Shown here one piece after another: positions 1-7,337 of a DNA stretch of 13,093 nucleotides (within the stretch, counting starts at the first letter, position 1; each line of letters starts with the position of its first letter). Under the pieces are notes generated by a model. That model was not told the DNA's origin. It worked only from the letters and a program-made list of their open reading frames with translations, and made no database searches. A program made the position numbers and the translations under genes. Source of the DNA: an uncultured Lachnospiraceae bacterium (GTDB lineage Bacteria; Bacillota; Clostridia; Lachnospirales; Lachnospiraceae); contig CACZQX010000023.1 of NCBI GenBank assembly GCA_902783445.1, positions 1-13,093 of the forward strand, given 5' to 3'.

Positions 1-1086
1 GATAAAAACATCCGGCAACTCGTCCGCAACGTCCAATCTAAAGCCCTTTGCTCCAAGCCTCAACCAATGGCGCACAACGCTGTCTTCGCCTTCATAAATC
101 ATTTTTCTGTAACTTGCGTTAAGCTCGTTAACTGAAGGCAAATCTCCCACGCCCCACCAGCTTTCATAACCCACATGGCTCGAATTAAATGTATACCAGC
201 TTCTGTAAGGGGATTCAAAATGATTGAAAGCCCCCTTAGAATCGTAATTTCCGTATTTGTTAAAATAGATGCTGTCGCAACCCGTGTGGTTAAAGACACC
301 GTCAAGAATGATGCCTATTCCCCTCTTTTCCGCCTCGGCGCACAAGGTCTTAAAGCTTTCCTCATCACCAAGCATAGGAGCAATCTTAAAATAGTCCCCC
401 GTGTCGTAGCGATGATTGGAAGCCGCATCAAATATAGGATTTAAGTAAATGATACTGATACCCAAGTCTTTAAGATAATCAAGTTTGTCCGTTATACCCG
501 ACAAAGTACCGCCGTAGAAATCCCATTCCACAACTCTTCCAAGGCCGTCTTTTACATAGCCCACCGGCTCTTCCCAATTCTCCACAAGGACACGATGCGG
601 ACCTAATTTGTGAGTTTCAAGGTCGCGTTTTGCATTTTCTCTCCAGTCTTCACCCCTGTTAAATCTGTCCGGGAAAATCTGATATGCAATGCCGTGCTTG
701 TACCAAGCGGGTATTTTTCTTTCGTTGTAAACGGTAATCTGAAATGAAGGCGGTTCGTGATTGTAGGTCTCGCCGACTCCACCCACAAGACCCTCACAGG
801 CTCCGTACCAGGATATTTCCTCATTGTCCTTAATGATTTTAAAACAATACCAAAAAATCTCCGGCCTGTTTAAGACAATTTCACAATCAAAACGATAGAA
901 TTTCTTATCAGACACAAGTTCCATAGGGTACAATATCTCACCGATTCCGTCTTCCCAACTGCGCACAAAAACCTTATCCGGTTTTTCGTCACGAACATCA
1001 ATGCGAAGTCTGACTTTCGAACCGGTTTTTGCCGCACCGAATGGTTTTCGATATCGTTCATCTCTTGTATTGTGATAAATCGTCAT
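1..1086 (-). CDS. GH13 alpha-glucan hydrolase (neopullulanase/amylopullulanase-like), 3' part beyond window
   Basis: This frame stays open from an ATG at 1086 to the window edge: 362 codons are present and the C-terminal part is missing. It reads as a glycoside hydrolase family 13 enzyme. Residues 1-120 form a beta-rich N-terminal domain and the TIM barrel starts near 130 (AYQIFPDRF, 134-142). Region I is DGVFNH (262-267), an LPSVNE motif lies at 316-321, and region II is GFRLDVADE (348-356) with the presumed nucleophile D352. Regions III and IV lie outside the window. There is no signal peptide or TM segment, so the enzyme should be cytoplasmic and act on glycogen or malto-oligosaccharides. 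The start has a GAGGGG site 8 nt upstream and lies 27 bp after glgA, making it the sixth gene of the glg operon. Family membership is secure. Whether it cuts alpha-1,4 or alpha-1,6 bonds, or both, cannot be read from this part. Confidence 0.9.
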   Translation of the reverse strand, partial: MTIYHNTRDERYRKPFGAAKTGSKVRLRIDVRDEKPDKVFVRSWEDGIGEILYPMELVSDKKFYRFDCEIVLNRPEIFWYCFKIIKDNEEISWYGACEGLVGGVGETYNHEPPSFQITVYNERKIPAWYKHGIAYQIFPDRFNRGEDWRENAKRDLETHKLGPHRVLVENWEEPVGYVKDGLGRVVEWDFYGGTLSGITDKLDYLKDLGISIIYLNPIFDAASNHRYDTGDYFKIAPMLGDEESFKTLCAEAEKRGIGIILDGVFNHTGCDSIYFNKYGNYDSKGAFNHFESPYRSWYTFNSSHVGYESWWGVGDLPSVNELNASYRKMIYEGEDSVVRHWLRLGAKGFRLDVADELPDVFI

Positions 1087-1113
1087 ATATTAAACCCCTC
1101 TAATAAAAACAAT

Positions 1114-2580
1114 TTAATTTTCTTCCAAAACCGTATTGTACATTTCTTTGTAGATTCCGGCCGCGTGATCCCAAGAAAAGTCCTCACTCATAGCCTGTTT
1201 CATAAGCTTGCGCCAAACCTTGGGATTGGATCTGAAAAGACTTGTAATGTCTTTAAGGGCAAACAGCATTTCGTGGGCATTGTAATTTGCAAATCCGAAT
1301 CCCGTGCCTTCGCCCGTATATTCGTTGTAATATTTAACGCTGTCTTTAAGTCCCCCTGTTTCGCGAACAACCGGCAAAGTTCCGTATCTCATGGCAATCA
1401 TTTGTGAAAGTCCGCAAGGCTCAAAAAGCGATGGCATAAGCAGAATATCCCCACCGGAATAAAGCCTGTGACTTAACTTTTCGTCAAATTTAAGAAGCAC
1501 TCTCAAATTCTTCGGATGTCGTCCTTCCGCTCCCTTAAGCATATCCTCGTACTCTTTGTCCCCGGTACCCAAGATAACAAGCTGAAGAGTTTGTTCCGCA
1601 AGCTCGTCGATTACACAGGTTAAAAGATCCAAGCCTTTTTGTTGAGTAAGTCTGCCAATCATTACAATAACGGGAATGGTTTCATTTACTTCAAATCCCA
1701 TTTCTTCTTGCAATGCAAGTTTGCATTTTAGTTTATTTTTCATTTTATCCTTACTGTAGTTTGCCTCAATGGCCCTATCTTTTTCGGGATTGAAAAATGT
1801 TGTGTCTATACCGTTTAAGATGCCCCACAAACTGTCCCATCTACGTTGGAAAATACGCTCCATATGCTCGCCGTAAAAAGGATTTTGAATTTCCCGGGCA
1901 TAGCTTGGACTTACAGTGGAAATAATATCCGAGTAAACCAAAGCACCTTTCATAAAGTTTATGCTGTCTTTGTCCACCCTAAGCTGATTTGCCGCAGCAG
2001 GCACATTTTCAAGGCCAAGGACATCCCCCAGCACAAAGTCGGACATCTGCCCCTGGAATTTAAGATTATGTACGGTAAAAATCGTCTTTATATTGTCATA
2101 TAATTCGTTGCCCGAGTAACACTCTCTTAAGAAAACAGGCGCAAGTGATGTGTGCCAATCATGGCAATGCAAAATGCGACAATTAAAATCCTCAAGATAA
2201 GGAATAATCTCGCAAATTGCCTTTGAAAAATATGCAACCCTCTCCCCGTCATCAAAGTAGCCGTATATTCCGTCACGTTTAAAATAGCTTTCGTTATCTA
2301 TAAAATAATAAATAATTCCCCTATATGTGTATGTTTCTATTCCGCAATAAGCGCTTCTCCAACCAAGCGGAAAGTAAAAATGCGTAATATAATTCATTTT
2401 CTTCTTATATTTTTCGGGAATTACCGCAAGTTTCGGCAATACAACCCTAACGTCAAATCCTTTCTTTTTAAGCGCTCTCGGAAGGGAGCCCGCAACATCA
2501 CCAAGACCCCCGGTTTTCAAGAACGGAGTAGCCTCGAATGCCGCAAAAAGCACTCCCGGTTTTTCTTTAGCAGTGGCCAT
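1114..2580 (-). CDS. glgA: Glycogen synthase (ADP-glucose type, GT5)
   Basis: This 488-residue protein has the usual length for bacterial GlgA, which transfers glucose from ADP-glucose to the non-reducing end of an alpha-1,4-glucan in the cytoplasm. The N-terminal GT-B domain has the KTGGLGDV signature (22-29), the lysine of which contacts ADP-glucose, and HCHDWHT (138-144). The C-terminal domain has GRLTQQKG (309-316), with R310 and K315 as nucleotide-phosphate ligands, and FEPCGLSQ (386-393), with the conserved Glu at 387. All key residues are intact. The ATG at 2580 is one base after the glgD stop. An AAGGGAAG Shine-Dalgarno site inside the end of glgD lies about 8 nt upstream, so translation is probably coupled. 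The next gene follows after 27 bp. Confidence 0.97.
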   Translation of the reverse strand: MATAKEKPGVLFAAFEATPFLKTGGLGDVAGSLPRALKKKGFDVRVVLPKLAVIPEKYKKKMNYITHFYFPLGWRSAYCGIETYTYRGIIYYFIDNESYFKRDGIYGYFDDGERVAYFSKAICEIIPYLEDFNCRILHCHDWHTSLAPVFLRECYSGNELYDNIKTIFTVHNLKFQGQMSDFVLGDVLGLENVPAAANQLRVDKDSINFMKGALVYSDIISTVSPSYAREIQNPFYGEHMERIFQRRWDSLWGILNGIDTTFFNPEKDRAIEANYSKDKMKNKLKCKLALQEEMGFEVNETIPVIVMIGRLTQQKGLDLLTCVIDELAEQTLQLVILGTGDKEYEDMLKGAEGRHPKNLRVLLKFDEKLSHRLYSGGDILLMPSLFEPCGLSQMIAMRYGTLPVVRETGGLKDSVKYYNEYTGEGTGFGFANYNAHEMLFALKDITSLFRSNPKVWRKLMKQAMSEDFSWDHAAGIYKEMYNTVLEEN

Positions 2581-2581
2581 T

Positions 2582-3703
2582 TTAGTATCTTCCCTTCACA
2601 TTTTCTTCGGTACGCTGTTCTTTCTTCATAACATATATTTCGCCCGGGCTACCCTTTATAATCATGCCCGCGCCGATTACATTGTTTCTGTCAATTACAG
2701 CGTCTTTAATAACCGCATCTTTTCTTATAATGCATGACTGCATAATAATGCTGTTTGATACAACCGCCCCTTCTTCAACCGTAACACCACGGAACAATAT
2801 GGAGTGGTCCACTTTTCCTTTAACCCAGCATCCCGAAGATACAAGGCTGTCGCTTACTTCCGAACCCGGAAGAAGTCTGCCCGGGATACAATCCTGCACT
2901 TTGGTACGCACAGGCATCTGCGGATCGAAAAGTCTGTAGCTTACATCAGGATCCAAAAGTTCCATGTTGAAATCAAAATAGTTTTGAAGTGTGAAAATTT
3001 CTCTGGAATAACCGTTGTATTCGTAGGTTCTTATATCCATCTTATTGTAATCCGGCTCCATTATATCGAAAATATCCATATAATCTTTTGCCGAATACCA
3101 ATCTATAAACTTAAGCAAAAGCTCTCTTCCCACAACAAAAGTATCCAAAAATGCGGTTTCGCCTTTTTCCAAGCCGTGTTTGATTCCGGTTACTTTTCCG
3201 TCTTTCTTTTTGATACCCATAAGGAAATGGCTTTTTCTTGTGGATTGCTTGCAAACCATGGTAAGGTCCGCGCCGCTTGCCGCATGTGCTTCGATAATAG
3301 GATTAAAATCCATGCTGGCAACGATATTTGCGCTCGTCACAATTACATAATCCGCAGAGGAACGACGAATGTAAGCCTCATTTTGCATAATGTCGCAAAG
3401 AAGGAAACGGTCCGAACTTCTGGACATACCAAAGGTAGCTCCCGGAAGTATGTAAAGTCCGCCTTTTTTACGGTCCAACAACCAAGCGCTTCCGGTACCG
3501 ATGTGGTCAAGCAAAGATCTGAATTTATAAGGAGTGATAAGTCCTACTTCGGTAATCCCCGAATTAATCATATTGGAAAGGGAAAAGTCAACCAATCTGT
3601 ATCTTCCGCCAAAAGGCATGGAAGAAATGCTTCTTTCGTCACTTAAGCCTTCCATTTTGTCTGTAGAATAATTTGCACTAATTAATCCGATTACATCCTT
3701 CAT
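2582..3703 (-). CDS. glgD: Glucose-1-phosphate adenylyltransferase subunit GlgD (regulatory-type)
   Basis: This 373-residue GlgC paralogue of the Firmicute GlgD type keeps the nucleotidyltransferase scaffold (MPFGGRYRLVDFSLSNMINSGI region, 29-50) and a C-terminal left-handed beta-helix (about 280-350, repeats such as GSEVSDSLVSSG). The catalytic motifs of GlgC are lost. The N-terminal GGxGxR loop is replaced by ISANYSTDKMEG (8-19), the SGDH aspartate motif by TSANIV (123-128), and the EKP glucose-1-phosphate lysine motif by KHG (175-177). This is the known pattern of GlgD proteins that form hetero-oligomers with GlgC and raise its activity while having little activity alone. The ATG is 2 bp after the glgC stop. 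Its GGGAGGTG ribosome binding site (3711-3718) lies 7 nt upstream and also encodes the last residues of GlgC. Confidence 0.95.
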   Translation of the reverse strand: MKDVIGLISANYSTDKMEGLSDERSISSMPFGGRYRLVDFSLSNMINSGITEVGLITPYKFRSLLDHIGTGSAWLLDRKKGGLYILPGATFGMSRSSDRFLLCDIMQNEAYIRRSSADYVIVTSANIVASMDFNPIIEAHAASGADLTMVCKQSTRKSHFLMGIKKKDGKVTGIKHGLEKGETAFLDTFVVGRELLLKFIDWYSAKDYMDIFDIMEPDYNKMDIRTYEYNGYSREIFTLQNYFDFNMELLDPDVSYRLFDPQMPVRTKVQDCIPGRLLPGSEVSDSLVSSGCWVKGKVDHSILFRGVTVEEGAVVSNSIIMQSCIIRKDAVIKDAVIDRNNVIGAGMIIKGSPGEIYVMKKEQRTEENVKGRY

Positions 3704-3705
3704 GA

Positions 3706-4845
3706 CTATTCACCTCCCTTAAATTTGTCGCCGTTGCCCAACACTTCAATCTCGTCTTCGTTTCCGAATGTTTCGCCCTGGCACACAACTGCATTTTCAC
3801 CTACGATTGCATGAATTACTTTTGCATTTTTCTCGATTTTGCAGCCCGGAAGAAGTATGGAATCCACTACTTCCGCACCCTCATTCACTTCGCATCCGAT
3901 TCCCAAAATCGAATGTTTGACTTTGCCGAAAACTCGACATCCGTTGTTAATCATGCAGTTGGACAAAGTCGCCTTCTCGCCGATATATTGAACCGGGTAA
4001 ATGTTGGAATTGCTCATAATAGGGAATTTCTCATCGTAAAGAGAAAATTCCGGTTCTTCTTCCAACAAATCCATACTGGTTTCGTAGTAACTCGGTATTG
4101 TTCCCACATCTTTCCAAAAACCGTTGAAGCGATAGCAATTAAGATGTTTGCCTTCCGCCAAAAGCTTCGGAATAATGTTTTTGCCGAAATCATGAGCCGA
4201 TTCTTCGTCTTTTGCATCTTCCTTTAATTTCTTTTTAAGAAGATTCGCATTGAAGATATAAATACCCATAGATGCCAGATTTGACTCCGGTTTCTTTGGT
4301 TTTTCGGCAAATTTTGTAATTCTGTCATTATTATCCACAGATAAAATACCAAAGCGGGATGCTTCTTCCCATTCCACTTCCATGCAAGCGATTGTTGCCG
4401 CAGCGCCTTTTTCTATATGGTCTATGAGCATCTTTTTGTAGTTCATACGATAAAGATGATCGCCGGATAGAATAAGCACATATTCAGCATTAAATCTGTT
4501 GATAAAGTCTATATTTCTGTAAATGGCATCGGCCGTGCCTTTGTACCATTTACCACCTGTTTGTGTTTCGTATGGCGGCAAGATGTAAACACCGCCGTCC
4601 AAAGAACTGAAATCCCATGCGGCGCCGTTACCCACATAAGAGTTAAGTTCGAAAGGTCGATACTGTGTAAGCACGCCTACCGTATCTATCCCTGAGTTGT
4701 TGCAGTTTGACAATGAAAAATCAATCATTCTGTACTTTCCGCCAAATGATACTGCCGGTTTTGCAATGTTTTGAGTCAAAGCCCCGAGTCTGCTGCCCTG
4801 GCCGCCCGCAAGCAACATTGCAATACATTGTTTTCTTCTTCCCAT
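3706..4845 (-). CDS. glgC: Glucose-1-phosphate adenylyltransferase, catalytic subunit GlgC
   Basis: GlgC makes ADP-glucose from ATP and glucose-1-phosphate, the committed step of bacterial glycogen synthesis. With the ATG at 4845 the protein has 379 residues, a normal length. The N-terminal nucleotide loop is LLAGGQGSRLG (11-21). WYKGTADAI (100-108), SGDHLYRMNY (127-136, with D129 as the metal/catalytic aspartate), FAEKP (179-183, with the sugar-phosphate lysine K182) and GFWKDVGTI (242-250) follow. The C-terminal beta-helix domain starts near 290. All catalytic motifs are present, unlike in the GlgD partner next door. A GTG at 4854 extends the frame by three codons but lies inside the Shine-Dalgarno sequence, so ATG 4845 is preferred. 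glgC begins 18 bp after the glgP stop and ends in TAG just before glgD. Confidence 0.97.
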   Translation of the reverse strand: MGRRKQCIAMLLAGGQGSRLGALTQNIAKPAVSFGGKYRMIDFSLSNCNNSGIDTVGVLTQYRPFELNSYVGNGAAWDFSSLDGGVYILPPYETQTGGKWYKGTADAIYRNIDFINRFNAEYVLILSGDHLYRMNYKKMLIDHIEKGAAATIACMEVEWEEASRFGILSVDNNDRITKFAEKPKKPESNLASMGIYIFNANLLKKKLKEDAKDEESAHDFGKNIIPKLLAEGKHLNCYRFNGFWKDVGTIPSYYETSMDLLEEEPEFSLYDEKFPIMSNSNIYPVQYIGEKATLSNCMINNGCRVFGKVKHSILGIGCEVNEGAEVVDSILLPGCKIEKNAKVIHAIVGENAVVCQGETFGNEDEIEVLGNGDKFKGGE

Positions 4846-4851
4846 AGTTCC

Positions 4852-4858
4852 CACCTCT
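4852..4858 (-). promoter_or_regulatory. Ribosome binding site deciding the glgC start
   Basis: AGAGGTG on the minus strand lies 6 nt upstream of the ATG at 4845. The alternative GTG start at 4854 overlaps this site and has no good Shine-Dalgarno of its own, which settles the start in favour of ATG. The site lies in the 18-bp gap after the glgP stop. Confidence 0.8.
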
Positions 4859-4863
4859 GATCT

Positions 4864-7287
4864 TTAAAGCTTCCAAATATCGTCCACGTATTCTTTGATG
4901 GTGCGGTCGCTGGAAAAATATCCCGACGAAGCCGTATTGTGAATAGCCGACAAGTTCCATTTATCAGTATCTTTGTACATTCCCGTCAATTCCATAAACG
5001 CATTTACATATGCGCCGAAATCTTTAAGTACAAAGAATTCGTCGTTTTTATGAATGAGCTCATTGTAGATACCCGTAAAGTCGCCGGACTGTCTTGCAAA
5101 AGTGCCGTCTTTTAAGCTGTCAACGATTCTTGCCAGCTCGCCGTTATTGCTCATTTCGTTAATTGCAAGATAGCTGTGTCCGCATTTAAGACTTTCTATT
5201 TCTTCCGCCTTGCAGCCGAAAATCTTGATATGTTCTCCGACTTTTTCGGCGATTTCAACATTTGCTCCGTCAAGTGTTCCAAGGGTGATGGCACCGTTCA
5301 TCATAAATTTCATATTACCGGTACCGCTGGCTTCAAGGCCCGCCGTGGAAATCTGTTCACTTATATCTGCCGCAGGATATATAAGTTGCGCATTGGAAAC
5401 TCCAAAGTTTTCCACAAAAGCAACCTTTATAAGACCTTTTGTGGCCGGATCGTTGTTAACCACATCCGCAACCGCATTAACAAATCTTATAACTTCTTTT
5501 GCAAATACATAGCCTTGGGCTGCCTTACCCGCAAATATAAAGGATGTAGGCTCGCATGAAAAGCTTGGATCTTCCTTGATTTTGTTATAAAGCCATATAA
5601 CCTTAAACAAGTTAAGAAGCTGTCTTTTGTATGCATGGAAACGCTTAACCTGTATATCGAAAATCGAATTAGGGTCAAGCTCTGCTCCCGATTGTTCTTT
5701 AATGAACGCCGCCAAGCGCTCCTTGTTTTTACGTTTTGCGGCAGCGAATTCTTTAACAAATGCCGCATCTTTTTCCAGTTTTTTAAGCTCGGAAAGCTTG
5801 GCCGGGTCTTTTATCCAATCCGGTCCGATAGAATCGGAAATAAGCTTGCTTAAAGTAGGATTTGCTTCCAGCAAGAATCTTCTGTGAGAAATACCGTTTG
5901 TTTTGTTGTTGAATTTCTCCGGTGTAAGCTTATAGAAGGATTTTAAAGTATCTCTTTTTAAAATCTCCGTATGAAGCGCAGCAACACCGTTTACGGAATG
6001 ACCCGCAATTATGGAAAGATTGGCCATTCTTACTTTGCCGTCCCAAAGTATTGCGGTTTGAGCCAAAAGCTCCGGCCAGTCATCTCGATCTTGCGGAAAT
6101 TCTTCTCTGTATCTTCTGTCGATTTCTTCGATAAAGTTGTATACACGAGGAAGGAGTTTTTCGATCAAATCAATCGGCCATGTTTCCATAGCTTCCGGCA
6201 AAACCGTATGGTTTGTGTAAGAGATTGATTTTGTAACCGCATTCCATGCAGTATCCCAATCGCAGCCTTCTTCGTCAATTAAGATACGCAAAAGTTCCGG
6301 TGCACAAAGAGCCGGATGCGTATCGTTTGTATGGATGCAGATGTGGTCCGCAAAATGGGCCCAATCCTGACCATAGTCTTTTTTATAATATTTAATAATG
6401 TTTGCAAGGCCCGCAGCCACAAACATATACTCCTGTTTGATCCTTAAGAGTTTGCCCGTACCATCGGTATCATCCGGATAAAGAAGGGTTGAAATGGCCT
6501 CAATATCCGACTTAAACTTTAGAGCTCCCGAATAGTCACCCTTGTTGAAAGCTCCCATATCAAAATCTTCATGCAAAGGTTCTGCCGACCAAAGACGAAG
6601 GTGAGTTGCGTTTTTTCCGCCATAGCCAAGTATCGGTACATCGTACGGCACTGCCAAAATCTCATCCGCATCTTCCCAGGAATACCAAAACTCGCCGTTT
6701 TCTTCATGGCGAACAACACGTCCGTTAAACTTAACAACCACAGCGTTTTCAATCTTTTTACGTTCCCAAGGATAACCCTTTGCCATCCAATCATCCGCAA
6801 GTTCCACCTGACGACCGTCAACTATTTTTTGTTTGAAAAGGCCGTATCTGTAGCGAATACCGTTGCCATAGCCGTGATATCCAAGACTTGCCAGTGAATC
6901 CATAAAGCAAGCCGCAAGACGTCCGAGACCGCCGTTTCCGAGACCCGGGTCTCTTTCGATGGAGCAAAGGTGATCCAAGCTTTCTCCCATAGCTTCAAGA
7001 CCTCTTTCCACCAACTCTTCAACACCTAAGTTTATAAGATAGTTTCTTAAGAGCTTGCCGATAAGAAATTCCATGGAAAAATAGATGACTTTCTTATCTT
7101 CAGAGCCTTCCCCGTTTTCGGTATTGAACTGAATCTGTCTGATATTGGTCATAAGAAGTTTAACAAGCACGTTGTATCTTTCGATATCCGTGCATTTTTC
7201 AAACTCCCTGCTAAGCTCTGAAACGCAACGTTTCCTATACTCTGTCATAAACTCTTCTTTGTCGTGAAAAATTTGATTTTTGTACAT
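4864..7287 (-). CDS. glgP: Glycogen phosphorylase (GT35)
   Basis: This 807-residue enzyme performs phosphorolysis of alpha-1,4-glucan ends to glucose-1-phosphate with PLP as cofactor. It has the family length and all landmarks: SMEFLIGK (71-78), ERDPGLGNGGLGRLAACF (111-128), DDWMAKGYPWE (165-175), NDTHPALCAPELLRIL (321-336), TNHTVLPEAMETWP (358-371), QVKRFHAYKRQLLN (546-559) and GTGNMKFMMNGA (655-666), where K660 is the expected PLP Schiff-base lysine. The bacterial enzyme lacks the N-terminal phosphorylation segment of animal phosphorylases. An AGAGGGAG site (7295-7302) lies 7 nt before the ATG. It sits 50 bp after glgB and 18 bp before glgC, so degradation and synthesis genes share one message. 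The flux direction must then be set by enzyme regulation or by an internal signal that I do not see. Confidence 0.98.
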   Translation of the reverse strand: MYKNQIFHDKEEFMTEYRKRCVSELSREFEKCTDIERYNVLVKLLMTNIRQIQFNTENGEGSEDKKVIYFSMEFLIGKLLRNYLINLGVEELVERGLEAMGESLDHLCSIERDPGLGNGGLGRLAACFMDSLASLGYHGYGNGIRYRYGLFKQKIVDGRQVELADDWMAKGYPWERKKIENAVVVKFNGRVVRHEENGEFWYSWEDADEILAVPYDVPILGYGGKNATHLRLWSAEPLHEDFDMGAFNKGDYSGALKFKSDIEAISTLLYPDDTDGTGKLLRIKQEYMFVAAGLANIIKYYKKDYGQDWAHFADHICIHTNDTHPALCAPELLRILIDEEGCDWDTAWNAVTKSISYTNHTVLPEAMETWPIDLIEKLLPRVYNFIEEIDRRYREEFPQDRDDWPELLAQTAILWDGKVRMANLSIIAGHSVNGVAALHTEILKRDTLKSFYKLTPEKFNNKTNGISHRRFLLEANPTLSKLISDSIGPDWIKDPAKLSELKKLEKDAAFVKEFAAAKRKNKERLAAFIKEQSGAELDPNSIFDIQVKRFHAYKRQLLNLFKVIWLYNKIKEDPSFSCEPTSFIFAGKAAQGYVFAKEVIRFVNAVADVVNNDPATKGLIKVAFVENFGVSNAQLIYPAADISEQISTAGLEASGTGNMKFMMNGAITLGTLDGANVEIAEKVGEHIKIFGCKAEEIESLKCGHSYLAINEMSNNGELARIVDSLKDGTFARQSGDFTGIYNELIHKNDEFFVLKDFGAYVNAFMELTGMYKDTDKWNLSAIHNTASSGYFSSDRTIKEYVDDIWKL

Positions 7288-7337
7288 GTGTTTTCTCCCT
7301 CTGTAAGTTTGTTATTTATACTCTTTTCCAAATCAAT

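Noticed and set aside
1846..2103. Plus-strand frame within glgA
   Set aside because: Antisense shadow of a well-conserved gene, with no start signal or family resemblance.
2804..3646. 280-codon open frame on the plus strand across glgD
   Set aside because: It lies wholly antisense to a clear GlgD protein, has no recognisable domain or ribosome binding site, and looks like a shadow created by the codon use of the real gene.
3711..4845. glgC and glgD as a duplicated, redundant gene pair
   Set aside because: GlgD has lost the catalytic motifs in the known way of the Firmicute GlgD subunit, so they are functionally distinct partners and not a recent duplication.
4852..4854. GTG as the glgC start
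   Set aside because: It sits within the Shine-Dalgarno sequence for the ATG at 4845, and it would add residues not typical of GlgC N-termini.
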